Of a stretch of 64,000 nt of DNA, positions 1 to 10,824 are shown piece by piece. Origin of the DNA: Stenopsyche tienmushanensis. Lineage: Eukaryota > Arthropoda > Insecta > Trichoptera > Stenopsychidae. Below the pieces are notes generated by a model that was not told the origin of the DNA, made no database searches, and worked only from the letters and a program-made list of their open reading frames with translations. Numbering within the stretch: position 1 is the stretch's first letter; each line of letters starts with the position of its first letter. Location: the NCBI GenBank assembly GCA_008973525.1, contig WACJ01000384.1, positions 186,001 to 250,000 of the forward strand, written 5' to 3'. Both the position numbers and the translations under genes were made by a program.

Positions 1-146
1 TCAGTTTAAGAATTATATCAATATTACGAAAGAAGTAGAGCTTCATAAATTTCTTGCCAAATCATCCGGACTTTGGGCGAAGTTTAGTGTGGAATATCCG
101 GAATTCAGGCGAAGCTTAGCGTGGACCATCCGGACTACAAAGTGTT
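1..146. repeat. Dispersed repeat copy 1, with internal short tandem repeat
   Basis: The first ~65 bases and the last ~15 bases of this stretch match 45096-45180 (shared words include acgaaagaagtagag and atttcttgc). Between them sit about two units of a ~31-base tandem repeat, each starting tccgga, that is absent from the other copy. The element probably runs off the left edge of the window. The family is unknown. Confidence 0.6.
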
Positions 147-1010
147 TTGTAAGCTTGTTATTTTCTTTATTTACATTGATTGAAACAAAAAAATAGCTTT
201 GTAGAAATGAGTGCAAAATTTTGGTCTCTGCCTCCTATACTATTATAGTACCATCATCAAATTACACAGCTAATATCCATAACACTTCATCATTATTATA
301 GATTTTACAATGCCTTTGAACAATGGTTGTCTTGAGTCTGTTGCACATTATCATGTTACATATAGTAATTTCTAACAATTTTAAATTAAATTGAAATTGT
401 AACCGCAAGGTCAGTAATTTTAACTAGAAGGCGTGCCGTATAATAGACGTCTCATTCAATAACCTGATTGATGGATTAATAGCTGACTCTCACGAGAATC
501 TGATGCAACTATCTGCCTTTAATAGTAGAGTTAATTGATTACCACATGATATAGCTTTTCAGTCGTCCGGCGCCAAAAATTGAGTATTGCGAGAGAGGAA
601 GTCGAAGATTAACACCGAAAGGAAGTAGATAAGTAGGAGCGTGATTGATGAGAATTGCTTTTCTTCGCGATGTTCGTTTATTTGTGAAAATTAGTGACTC
701 GTTTAGTGTTGATTTAATGCGAACGATTTTTATGTCTGTATTTATGAGCGCAAATCGGAGTATGTATGATGTGAAGATTGTGATCGAAACGACGAGGAAG
801 CAGATGAGGCATGATTGATCTAGATTGACGCGTGCCTAAAGAGTAGCCTGACATCGGTTCTTCACAAAGGAATGTCCTCTTTCAATTTAATGATGACATT
901 CAGGAGCACGTTCAGTCAATGACATGGTATCGACGGAGATATTGATTTAATTACACAACAAAAAATACAGCACGTTATATTAGGACGTTACACACGAAGC
1001 TTCGGAATTC
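147..1010. other. Unassigned AT-rich spacer
   Basis: No coding frame, RNA gene or repeat boundary is recognised here. The part from about 540 to 900 is richer in CG dinucleotides than its surroundings, which is compatible with non-coding host DNA. Confidence 0.4.
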
Positions 1011-2043
1011 GTAGCTGAGAACAATTCATTGCTCAAGAACTATCGTCCAATTTCGCTTCTCTCCCATATATATATATATAAAGTATTCTCTAGAGTTAAA
1101 ACTAATAGGCTGGCAGATCGATTTGACAAATTTCAACCTCGAGAACAGGCTGAATTTAGAAAAGGCTTTAGTATCATCGAGCATATCCACATACTAAGAC
1201 AAATTCATCCAGAAAGCCGAAAAATATAATCAGCCACTGTCTTTCTTGGGCAGTTTTAGGCTCATTACAACGCTGTAATATAAACTATCTCTCAAGCTTA
1301 TCATAAACGCTTTGGAAGATGTGTTTAAACTGTTATCTTGGAAAAAGTGCCGACACAGTATTGACAACACACAAGTGGAGAAATTGTGACATAGTATTAA
1401 TAGCCGAATCGTCTGAAAAGCTTCAAGACATGCTCCAAGACCTAAAGGAAGTGTCAAGTAAAATTTGTCTGAAAATGAACATGGATAAAATCGAAGCCAT
1501 GATAAATAGTCACAATTCTCAGACCTTCGGGGCGATATCCATTGGGGGAACACAAATTGAGGTTGAAAATGAATACACTTATCTGACGACAGAATTTCTC
1601 AACAGAAATTGACAGACGAATACCACTGGGATGGCAGAATTTAACCAACGCATCATCCCAGTGTTAACCCACGAAGACGTGGAATCTAATATCAGGCATT
1701 TTACACAGAATAAAGTTTTCCCAGCGTGCCATAGAGAGATCTATGCTCGGAATGTCTTTATATTGTAATATAGAATCAGAAACGAGGATATCCGAAGAAG
1801 AACTCGAGTAGTAGACGCTACTGAAAGAATTGACACACTTAAGTGGCAATGGGGGAGACAAATGTGTCGAAGAAACGACGGTCGATGGGGAAGAAAAGTG
1901 TTGGAGTGGAGACCCCTGTAAGACTGACGACATCGAAAGAATAGCAGGATGAAGCTGGATGCGGAAAGCGGAGGATCGAGAGGGATGAAGACTCATGCGT
2001 TCAACGGTGGACGAACACAGACTGATGATGATGATGATGATTA
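1011..2043 (+). pseudogene. RTE-type LINE reverse transcriptase, 3' fragment with TGA-repeat tail
   Basis: This is a decayed, 5'-truncated RTE-clade non-LTR retrotransposon. Reading the + strand across frames gives successive parts of one reverse transcriptase: NYRPISLLSH (about 1035-1065, followed by a TA expansion), FRKGFSIIEHIHILRQ (1157-1204), DIVLIAESSEKLQDMLQDL (1388-1446), LKMNMDKIEAMINSH (1471-1515), ISIGGTQIEVENEYTYL (1539-1589), then RNEDIRRRTRVVDATERI and LKWQWG further on (about 1775-1850). The normal YADD/FADD box is degraded to NCDIV just before LIAESS. Several frameshifts and stops break the frame. The 3' end is a TGA microsatellite at 2023-2043 after GGTGGACGAACACAGAC, which is the usual RTE tail in insects. 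The N-terminal endonuclease is absent. It is not functional. The clade call rests on motif recall, but the order of segments is clear. Confidence 0.85.
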
Positions 2044-2228
2044 TGAATCTTTCCTTAGCGGTCAGACTGCATGACGATTTGAAGTTTCCGCCACGACCAG
2101 GCGCACAGCTCATCAGATACCGATTGAAACCATCCTACTGTATTCAACCATCGACATCTTATTCCGCACTCTATGTAAGAGTCTATTGTGACAATAAAAT
2201 CAAAATTTTATCGTGGCTTTAAAAAAAA
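2044..2228 (+). other. Possible retrotranscribed mRNA 3' end
   Basis: Directly after the RTE tail is a ~180-base stretch of more balanced composition. It ends with AATAAA at 2193-2198 and an A run at 2221-2228, a spacing of 22 bases that suits a polyadenylated transcript end. It may be a processed pseudogene or SINE-like insert. The open frame in it matches nothing I recognise. Confidence 0.3.
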
Positions 2229-2244
2229 CATAATTTATCGGCTT

Positions 2245-3147
2245 TAAATCCTACATCTTAAAATAGACATCAAGGACCTCCAATTTACTATAAGTCGCAG
2301 TACAAAACACTTAAAAAACTAAGAACACTTGCCTGAGTATCGACGCTGCATGACGTTCAGGATAGATCCTGGAGTACGGGACGCATTCTGGAACAACACT
2401 GCACTTTATTTATTAAGATATATCCCTCTGACGATTAAGCCAAACCGTATAACCTAAGAATCGAACACGCACTGATTGTCGCCTAGAATTCGACGGCTCA
2501 ACTGAGCGTACGAATATAAATGTATTAATACTAAATGCAAATTATTATGAAAAACTATTGAAAGAATGCATGAGATTCTTTCTGAGATGAGCTCTTTTGA
2601 TATATTCCCAAAAATATTTTTATCAAATTTGAAATTCATTAAAAAATAATATATTTATGCAACGAAAAGAATGGTGATTTTTTTTGAAAAATAATATTTT
2701 TGGGAATATATCGCAGCAGCTTATTCAATCCCATGATTTTTAAAAAATAGTTTTTCTTATAAATATTAATAATTTGTCATAAATGCTTTTTAATTTGATC
2801 GTCCAGTTTAGGCGTCGAGTTTATGTTATGCAACAATATTCGGTGCAGAGCTATATTTTATTTTCACAGGTTAGGATGTGCATGTGCGTATGTTAAGTGA
2901 TATTTTTTAATACACATAGTGTTGTGCCGTTCCGGAATGTGATCCGTGTTCCAGACTGTATCCTGATGCAGCTAAAATATTGAGGCAAGTAGTCATAGTT
3001 TTTAAGTATATTGTAATACGATTATTAGGCTTATTATCGAAATGTTTAATTTTGAACAATTGCGTTGAGATTTCAAGAACACAGATCGGAAATAATAGTC
3101 ATAGTGGATTGGAAAATCAATATGTCTATTTTAAGATGTAGGATTTA
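2245..3147. mobile_element. Foldback/MITE-like DNA transposon, 903 bp, 26-bp perfect TIRs
   Basis: The left end 2245-2270 and right end 3122-3147 are exact reverse complements (TAAATCCTACATCTTAAAAT plus 6 more bases). Further in, a second arm pair is clearly related but diverged: 2341-2402 (GCTGCATGACGTTCAGGATA) against 2925-2992 read on the minus strand. A third pair around 2594-2624 and 2681-2715 shares ATATTCCCAAAAATATT. The whole element could therefore fold as a long imperfect hairpin. The outer bases fit a TA target duplication. No transposase is readable, so it is non-autonomous. The superfamily is not determined; TA flanks would suit Tc1/mariner. Confidence 0.8.
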
Positions 3148-3453
3148 GGTCCGATTTTTGTATCATTTTTTTAAAGTCACGACTAACATTCAAATGTATA
3201 TGTAAAATACGATATTCGGAAGTGATTCATTTAGCATTTCATAGCTAAAAGCTTCATTAAGCATCAATTTTTCCTTAGATTAAAGAAAATACATCATATA
3301 TCATTTTAAAAATATATCATCAGCTAAATAATCGGACTAAAATGTGTCAAATATTTAATTTCAGGTATTAAATCGTGTTTAATATAAAAGCAATCCGCAA
3401 TTGTTTGATTACGAAATCGACCAGCCTTGATCAATCAATAGTCTTAAGTTTAG

Positions 3454-3557
3454 ATGGACGTTGTGAAAAATTGTACAGTGTGGTTCAAAAGAACTGCTGG
3501 TGAGCCAAACTCCAAAGGTGTCCAGGACTTCAAAATTCATGCAGTAAGAGCTCTCAG
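3454..3557 (+). CDS. Candidate host exon (unrecognised)
   Basis: An open segment of 34 codons starts at ATG 3454, reads MDVVKNCTVWFKRTAGEPNS and continues to a strong donor motif CAG|GTAAGG (GT at 3558). The bases before the ATG, ttaagtttag, also look like a splice acceptor. I do not recognise the peptide. Neither membership in a real gene nor direction of transcription is shown by anything else nearby. It could equally be a chance frame or a transposon-derived piece. Confidence 0.22.
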
Positions 3558-3652
3558 GTAAGGATAATAGGATTTACAAGATAAATTTGAGCTATCATTT
3601 AATTTATCATCTAAAATATACACACAAAATATTTGGTCTAATGGATGTTTAA

Positions 3653-3672
3653 ATTCTTTGTTTTAGGTAAGT
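3653..3672 (+). promoter_or_regulatory. Juxtaposed acceptor and donor (recursive-splice-like motif)
   Basis: The sequence attctttgttttag|GTAAGT puts a pyrimidine-rich 3' splice site (AG at 3665-3666) directly against a consensus 5' splice site (GT at 3667-3668). That is the layout of ratchet points used to remove long insect introns stepwise. It lies 110 bases after the candidate exon donor at 3558. It is only a motif match; one such site can occur by chance. Confidence 0.25.
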
Positions 3673-3999
3673 CTTTCGAATAGCGCAATATCAATCCGAA
3701 ATACCGAAGTTTTCAAATATACTCATACTTTGAGTTAAATACACAATGCGTAAAAATACGTAAAACCGAAGCATAAATATTCTTCAGAATATTGTCGATT
3801 ATTTTTTCTGATTTTACTGGATACATTTTCTTTTGTATGAGACGTATGATGTCTAGTAATATCGTCACTACTTCTTTCACTTGTATTCCCTGTGTCATTA
3901 ATATTTTGGTCTGATTCACGATTTCGTTTGGTAATAAATTTATCGATTGTAACGTAGGCGAGAACTCTCAGCTGAACATACGCGCAATTGATTTGGCTA

Positions 4000-4514
4000 A
4001 TTCAAAATTACATTAACTCTTTCGAACGACTTTTTCGGTTTTCACTGTTTTGCAGAATTTTTCGTTTTTACCAATTTTTTCGCGGTGCACCGGTTGAGAA
4101 ACATTGTCCTAGGAAGACATCGTTCCCCGTTTCTTTTTCTTTTTTCATTTGTTCTATTAACATCTTTCTGGTGACTTGACTTCTTTGAGGTGTGATTTCT
4201 TCCTTTAAATATATGATTTTTGATTTCAAATATTTTTTGTTTTTAAGTATATCTATTTTTCTGCCATACGTATTAAAATTTATAACAAATTTTATTCTCG
4301 TTGTATCTTTTTTCTTGTTCGGTGCTGGTTTCTTTTATTTTTCTAGCTCGACATTCGTTAAATTATGTTTTTGATCTATTTTTTTTATTAATCTTATTTG
4401 TACTCCTTTCATCCGACTTTTTCAGCGTTTCTTCAGTATTTTTTTATGTCGGCTCTCAGTTTTTGTAGCAGTTCTTTTATTACCGACATCTTTGCGCCTA
4501 CGTATACGTTAGTC
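4000..4514 (-). pseudogene. LINE ORF1-like remnant, interrupted by hAT MITE
   Basis: The + strand is T-rich. Read on the minus strand it gives a lysine-rich, decayed coding sequence with pieces MSVIKELLQKLRADIKKY (frame at about 4433-4486), RKIDILKNKKYLKSKIIYLK, EEITPQRSQVTRKMLIEQMK and KEKETGNDVFL in order, with stops and frame changes between. This order (coiled-coil-like start, RNA-binding middle, basic C-terminal helix) resembles the L1-like ORF1 protein of insect LINEs. Its 5' side continues past the MITE into 4852-4930. The identification is by pattern only. The same DNA could be another lysine-rich decayed gene. Confidence 0.4.
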
Positions 4515-4843
4515 CAGCGGTTCTTAAACAGGAGTCCGCGGACCCCTGGGGGTCCGCGAAGCCATTTCCGGGGGTCCGCGAAGATATAAAAAAAACATTT
4601 ATCTGTAGTTGAACAAGATATTTTCGTGAAATTATTCGCAGAAAACATTATAAGAAGCTCTATTTTGGCCAGGAAATGTTTGTTTGTTTGAAAAATTAAG
4701 TCACAAGGGTTGGGATGAGGTTCACCAAAAAAAAAATTGTTCAAAAGGGGGTCCGCGAGAAAAAATTTGCTCAAGAGGAGGTCCGCGAAGGAAATTTTGC
4801 TCCAAGAGGGGGTCCGTGGACTACACAAGTTTAAGAAGCGCTG
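4515..4843. mobile_element. hAT-type MITE, 329 bp, with 8-bp TSD
   Basis: The ends are CAGCGGTTCTTAAAC at 4515 and GTTTAAGAAGCGCTG ending at 4843, which pair at 14 of 15 positions. The flanks are an exact 8-base duplication CGTTAGTC at 4507-4514 and 4844-4851. An 8-bp target duplication with CAG...CTG ends is typical of hAT elements. Near both ends GGGGTCCGCG-like words recur (4534-4580 and about 4742-4822). On the right they form a ~30-base tandem array, as hAT transposase binding sites often do. There is no transposase, so it moved with help from an autonomous relative. It landed inside the LINE ORF1-like remnant and is younger than it. Confidence 0.9.
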
Positions 4844-4851
4844 CGTTAGTC

Positions 4852-4930
4852 GGTGAATTTTTGGAATAATTTTATCTATAATAACTGATTTTGTTACCAG
4901 TATTATATGTGGCCTTGGTCGATTTTAGGT
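4852..4930 (-). pseudogene. 5' continuation of LINE ORF1-like remnant
   Basis: This is the flank of the hAT MITE on its far side, the presumed upstream part of the minus-strand ORF1-like remnant at 4000-4514. It is too short and decayed to identify alone. The assignment rests on the clean MITE insertion boundary. Confidence 0.25.
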
Positions 4931-5015
4931 GAACGTCACGTGAGTTTTTAGTTAATATGGATTATGTTACTGTCCCTTCTCTTCTGGGTGGATGTTAGCC
5001 TCTACGACGTCCACC

Positions 5016-5392
5016 CATAAAACCGCAGAAGGGGGGGGGGGGGGCAACCCTATACCCATGGACAACGGTTGAACCCTTGGGGTAATGATGTGGAGTAGAA
5101 GTGTACGAAAGTAGCTTCGTCGGTTTGCTCATCAAACGCTGCTAGGGTAGCTCAGCTAACATGAGTTGGGTGCGCAGGTCACCCTGTGATGCGTACCCAT
5201 AAAGGGGTGTGTGGAACAGCCAATTACAGTAGTTGGTGGAGACTATGTCAAAGGCTCACCACTATCCTCAACCGCATAGGCAAATAGGAGAAAACGGCTT
5301 TAGGAAGGGGTAGCCTGTGCAGTCCGTCATCTGCTGCAGTCCCCTTCAAACTGAGGTTGGACTCGTGGTGGCAGTGAACCTGTCTTAGCATA
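5016..5392 (+). repeat. Dispersed repeat, copy A (probable LINE 5' region)
   Basis: This stretch aligns over its full length to the minus strand of 35866-36272. Shared words include AACATGAGTTGGGTGCGCAG, GTCACCCTGTG and TTGGACTCGTGGTGGCAGT. It is much richer in G+C than its surroundings and has a run of 14 G at 5031-5044. After 5392 the G+C-rich character continues to about 5650 without a match in the second copy. I see no recognisable protein. The composition and the abrupt divergence fit the 5' part of a LINE, but that is inference. Confidence 0.75.
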
Positions 5393-7019
5393 ACTCCACC
5401 GCACCTTTGGGTTGCACATGGTCTGAAGCTGGTCTTTCCCGCAGAAACCTCGCCTCCTTTGGAGGGTGTGGAGCAAAAGGGGTGGGTACCTGGACGCTTC
5501 ATGCGTAGCGTTTCTCGTGGGGCTAAAGGATCGGTGGAAGACATTCCTTGAGTGGCTAGTCCGGGGTAACCAGGAACAGACCATACAGCAGCGCAGGAAA
5601 TGGGTTCGATTGATAATGAACCCCCAATTCAGACAGTCGCTGTCTGATGTCTGTCGTCTTGTCTCTTCTCTTTTTCGCTAAAAAGCACCCAAAAAAATCT
5701 ACTTCTTCACTCTTTACACTTAAAAAAATAGGAGCTAAACAGATTCAACGTTGCATTGTCGCACGGTACATAAATGTATTATACCCTTATTTATCATCAG
5801 CTTTTTATAAAATCATATTTTATCTCAATTTGAACTCATATAAAAAATAAACGGATATTTTTTAACGCCATCCCGTTGAAAGTAATAGAAAACAATATGA
5901 AAAGCAATAATGATTCTGTATTTAAAGACAATCGAAGATTACAGTACCTTTGTCAATTACAAATAGTTGAACTTGTAAAAAAATGTACAGAACCTTTCTC
6001 AATTACAAACGATTTTTGATTAACTGTAATTCCGAATTTTCATGTGTAACCATTGAATATACCAGTAAAAGGTCATAGATAATTCATATTTTTTGAAATA
6101 TTAGAACGTTAGCTCACTGTTTGAAGTCTGGAACATTTAATATGCAACTCAGTGGGCGAATGGTCTAATAAGTATCAGATTGCACCGGATAGCGTGGGTT
6201 CATTCGATTCTCCATACGCATTCGAATGACATCGCTCGGATATCTGAAAAAGCCAATTTTAATCCATATCGAAAGCGAAGTTAATTAATTTGATACGTTT
6301 AGCAATCAAAAGCCGTCGTTTTAATATGTGCAACTTTTCCCCGAACGCAATTTTGGTCGAACGAATAAAAAACGATTATATATTTTGTGGGCTGGCAACA
6401 CTGAGCTTTCGATGAGTGTTATTACGGTTTCAGCGAAACATTTTGGCTGTTATTCAAATTCTCCGTACAAATTATGCTCACCCAATCAGCCGCCTATAAA
6501 TCCCCTCTTGTTAACGGTGGAATAAAAATTAAACGGTCGTTTGGCACACATTCCAATCGTCGCGCATTAAAAACGCAAAGAGCCGACGCCGCTTGGACTG
6601 TGACAATTATGATCTTAATTTGACTAATAGGCCTTTAAACAAGCCTTGCGCGACACATTGCCGTTATATTTTTTCCCAGTCGATAACATTTACGTTCAAT
6701 ATTTAAAGCTGCGAGAAATGAGCGCATAACTTAATTTTAATAAATCCACATTTTTAAATATATCTAACGTTTTAAACGCCAGTGATTTTATACATATTAT
6801 AAATTGTGTATAAAGTTGTTATTTTCTGGTTTTGAGCATTTTTTTGTTCAGGATTATCACAACATATAATGAATATTTTTATTTTTTGTTAATGTTATAT
6901 ATAGGCCATTGGCATTGATTGTTTGTTAAAGATTGTCTCAATTTACTAACAATACTAACAAGAACAGTTTTTTGACTTAAACGTAGATGTTATATTAGTA
7001 TGTTCGTCATTTATTGTCC
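5393..7019. other. Spacer with a small tandem duplication
   Basis: 5393-5650 is the non-shared continuation of repeat copy A. A ~47-base tandem duplication lies near 5938-6010 (TACAGTACCTTTGTCAATTA and TACAGAACCTTTCTCAATTA). A tRNA-like patch at 6151-6220 is listed separately. The part 6280-6720 is CG-containing unique DNA with no recognisable frame. Nothing else is supported. Confidence 0.4.
6151..6220 (+). repeat. Degenerate tRNA-like sequence (SINE head?)
   Basis: GGGCGAATGGTCTAATAAG resembles the 5' half of a tRNA with an A box. GTGGGTTCATTCGATTCTCC resembles a B box with a 3-4 base insertion. The stems do not close well, so it is not a functional tRNA. It may be a worn tRNA-derived SINE. 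Confidence 0.28.
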
Positions 7020-7318
7020 GAACAAATCCATTTATCTCTCAGGATCGCGCAGCGTGTATGAAGCTGGTATATAAATAAAGAAATACTTTTAATAGCACAC
7101 AATATTCGTTCATTTCTTCGCGCAAACATAAACAATACACTTGAAATCAATTATTATTATTAGTCGATTAATTTGAAATATCGATCTATACAATCGTATG
7201 ATGTACGCAAGACACTCTATTTGTCTTTGTTTCTCTCCAAACTCAACGTGCAAGAATACTCTTTCTGAATCACTGGAAGTCGATCGCAAATACGCGACTG
7301 TACTCCTCAAAAGATAAA
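7020..7318 (+). repeat. LTR-like dispersed repeat, copy 1
   Basis: This aligns in the same orientation to 35333-35668. Shared words include GATAGCACACAATATTC (aatagcacacaatattc here), CAATCGTATGATGTACGCAA and AAGACACTCT. Each copy has an AATAAA-like signal near its start (ATATAAATAAAG here) just before the conserved block. The length and signal layout suggest a solo LTR, but no clear TG...CA ends or target duplication are seen. Confidence 0.6.
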
Positions 7319-7833
7319 AGCGGATTTAGTTTCGTAGTTGACCATTTATGGCTGATTTTAAATTTTTCAAGCTTAATATAATATGATCTATCCTTGGATT
7401 GGTAGTTTAAGATGCTTTTGAACTGGCAGTTCAGATTTATTTGAAAACTTTACAGTTTAATATGACATATTTATGGGTGTCGATCCAAATAATGATTGGG
7501 TCTTCGTTTATGAATTTTCATTTATATCTTTACAACATATTTTATATTACAAACGAACTATTAGATTTTATTTCTACGAGATAAATGCGCCGCTACACGA
7601 TTATAATCGTCTTGCGGCCCAATACTGTGTCTCGTTCATACACCGTATGAATATTTTATTGTTGTGTTTTTTATTCGTGTGAATTGAAAATAATTCATGG
7701 TTCTATTAGTTAGGATTTGCTTATAATCAAGCAAAATCCTGATGTCGAATAATATCTAATATTTGGTGGTGGTCTTGCTTAGTGGAAGATTCGGAGGTTA
7801 GTACAAACATGATATGATTTTGTATTAATAACA
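7319..7833. other. Unassigned AT-rich spacer
   Basis: Nothing recognisable was found on either strand. Confidence 0.4.
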
Positions 7834-8070
7834 ACGCTTGACTGCATTTCGGATTCGCTCCTAAACTAAATGAGGATGTCTACTCATCCACGTGCAACTT
7901 ATCTAAGTGAATTCGAGACTGGGTGGTTTTGACCCTTCCAGTTCGGAAATTTCAAAAAAATGATATGAAATACAACGGAAGACAATGTTGTTATCATTGC
8001 GAAATAAGATTATTTTTTGTCCCTCCTCGATTTGTTTTTTGGGTTTGAATCCATATCGGTGAAGCTTAAT
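7834..8070 (-). repeat. RTE-derived non-autonomous repeat, diverged fragment
   Basis: This is an older copy of the family seen at 40009-40472, 57205-58028 and 59761-59950. The + strand shares ATTTCGGATTCGCTCCTA, AACGGAAGACAATGTTGTT and a GAATCC..ATATCGGTGAAG block with the 40 kb copy. Orientation is set by the TGA-tailed copy at 57-58 kb, so this one lies on the minus strand and lacks the tail. Confidence 0.65.
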
Positions 8071-9580
8071 ATCCTATATACTATTGTAATCGTTAGAAGG
8101 ACCACATCTAGCACTTCTTATATCACATTTGAAGATAATTCATTCATGTTCGAGGTGTATAAGTGTGTCTTTGCATTATCGGTATACCTACGACCCTGCT
8201 ATAATGAACATTTTTATACATAATGATTTTTTCCTTATATAATCGCCGCTTTTTAGCGGCTGTTCCTACTATAATGAATAATTATGTTTTGGTAATTTGG
8301 ATATATGATGATGCCGGTTAGTTTTCGAGTTATTTTTTATTGTGTAAGGGATTGTTATGTTATAATTGTTTTAAATATATGACGCATGGGATCTATGCCA
8401 TGTAATGATGTAAATAAAAGCAAAATATGCAATTTGTATACCCTTTTTTAAAGCCAAAATGGAAGAGGGCCTGTAATATGAAATTACCGAAAGTTTAATA
8501 TTGATAAGCGTTTAATCATGCCGAAGAATGCTGAAGGGCTTTAATTCTTGGGTGCAGGGTTAATTTTTGAAATTTCACGAATACATCGGCAATTTGTTGA
8601 TCTTATTAGGGCGAAAAGGCGAGCTTATTAAGTACGTAAGTGATTTTTTCAGGCGCATTAAAAATAATCTCGAAAAGATGTACGGTAATTTACACTGGTC
8701 CATTATCAAGATGGTGCTCAGAGCGAATAATTCTTTACAAATGGTCAGCAGTGTAGGTTTAATGGGCGCGATTTAGATCTGAACCGTGGCCATTGTCGCA
8801 GATGAGGAATGCTGCGAGGTGACCACAGCAGCACTGATGTTAAACATGTCACTTCTGACTCGTCCAGAACATAATAGCCTTGTCAATTCATACCCGGAAT
8901 AGATTGATACTAAGATTCGGCCGTAGATAGGATGAAAGTAGAAATATTCCCCTCTGAGGCTGATGATGATCCGAAGATTGGCATCAGAGGCTGGCAACCT
9001 GTTTCATGATGGTCGCTGGCGGATTTAGCACTTGAAGTTTGAGGCCCTCTTGACCCATTTGCTCGTTCAGCCTGGGACAAATTCTGACATTTGACCCTCG
9101 ATATGCGCGGTTTTCTGATGCGATTTCATTGTTACTTTGCTCGAATCCCTTGAATTACTCGACAGGTCAAAATTTTTTTTAATCTGTCACTGATGGTCGA
9201 AAATATGTCATGGTCAGTTCCTGGGACAAGTCTGTCAACCATCAACAGCGCTCTTATATGAGCTGTGAATCAATCTGTATGTGTCAACGACAGGTGAAAG
9301 GAGTTGAGCACGTTCTGGAGATTTAAGCTGTAATGATCACAATTTGTCTACAATCTTGAGTCATTTTATTTAACGTGAAGGGTTACTAAGCTGACGCATG
9401 TCATTTTCGTTAATGAGGACATTTATACTTAACGGTAAGCCCGTGTTAAAAATATTTTTCTAAAGGATGGAAATCAAATCTGTAATAATTATAATGAAAT
9501 TGATCGAAGGGCTAATTTGTGCATATATTTAATTTTAATGAGCCCGAAGAAAAAAAGAAAATGTCATGTATCTATATTAA
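8071..9580. other. Unassigned spacer
   Basis: 8770-9250 is richer in G+C than its neighbours, and its minus strand keeps a 74-codon open frame, but no protein is recognised. The rest is ordinary AT-rich DNA. It could hold an unrecognised old transposon. Confidence 0.35.
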
Positions 9581-10145
9581 CACATTATGTACGGGGCACT
9601 TCGTTCGCATTTGCCCCCTGACGTAGGTAATCTTTGTAATGTTTACTGTTTTTTAATGAGCAAATTATTTTAGATTATTGATGACTTCAACATATCATAC
9701 AAATTTGATATTTGTTGAATTAAAGTGTAAATCAATTTATAACTGTCACCAGAAAAGCATTTTTTTGGGTTACACATTTTATGAAACATTTCAATAATAT
9801 GCATATTTTTTAAAATAATGTATGGTTTATTTGTGATAAAATTGGGGGTTGTGTTTAGAGCACTACTCTGAGAATATTTTGCAATTTCTAATCACACGTT
9901 GATAATTCACAATAAGTCCACGAAACACGCTCTATGGCAGTAAGAAAAATTATATGAGAAAAAAATAGTTCCTAAAATTAAACACAATTTTAGGTTACAT
10001 AGTGTAAAAAAAACGTATCAATAAATCTTTATAATTTAATTAATGCAAAAAAAAACTGTAAAAAAATATCGCGTAATATCATTTTAGTCGACATTGACTA
10101 AAATACTGGGTCGTTCATAAAAATACGCCTCCCGTATGCAATGTG
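9581..10145. mobile_element. piggyBac-type MITE (family TTAA-CACATT), 565 bp
   Basis: The element is bounded by TTAA on both sides (9577-9580 and 10146-10149). The left end CACATTATGTACGGG and the right end read on the minus strand CACATTGCATACGGG match at 12 of 15 bases. TTAA target duplication is the hallmark of piggyBac. The inside is very AT-rich without a transposase frame, so it is non-autonomous or decayed. Relatives in this window are 31258-31777, a right end at 21596 and a left end at 41609. Confidence 0.75.
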
Positions 10146-10824
10146 TTAATGGGCATCGAACTACTTATTGTTTCTTGTGGATACGTTTCAATGAGTTCCA
10201 GCGTTAAACGAGCTCATTTTAACACAAAGTAAACGGGGAAAAGGAAACATGCGATCAAAATTAAACTGAAATTATTTGCCCTCTCTCGTTAAACATATGT
10301 CGGTAGTAAGAGATCGCCTCGTTTTGTTTTTGCACTCAAAATCTAGATTATTTGCTATAATTTGATATTTTATTAAAGAAATCTGTAGCAAGTTCCTCGG
10401 ATTCTTCGCTTTTAGAATCACCATTTTTTAATTCTACATGAATTCTTTGTTTTTATTTTTATTTGGTAAATTTCTTAACGGAACCCTACAGTAACTTTTT
10501 ATTATCATTCTCATCTACATCTTCTAATCCTGCTATATCGATTATTGACAATTCGTCGAACAAAAACACTTGGATCTGATCTATAACATGATCGATCATA
10601 AATAACCCCAACGATATTTAATGTGCGTCTTGCACGCGTTTAAATATCAATTTTGTCGTTTGTATGTCCATGAAAACGCTCGGAAAGTCAATATTGCATA
10701 ACCATATTCAAATTTACAACCAATTAAAAAGTACACAGTTGTGTTTTCACAGTTTTTGGGAACATTTAAGTTTTTTTTTCTATATTATGTAATACTAGTG
10801 ATTATCCGACCCGTGTTGCAATGC
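10146..10824. other. Unassigned spacer
   Basis: AT-rich, with no supported feature. Confidence 0.4.

Noticed and set aside
5031..5044. Run of 14 G as a G-quadruplex or regulatory site
   Set aside because: A single homopolymer inside a repeat; its length may also be a sequencing artefact.
5248..5681. Overlapping open frames on both strands around 5.2-5.7 kb
   Set aside because: They fall in a G+C-rich dispersed repeat and its continuation. Neither frame is kept in the second copy at 35.9-36.3 kb.
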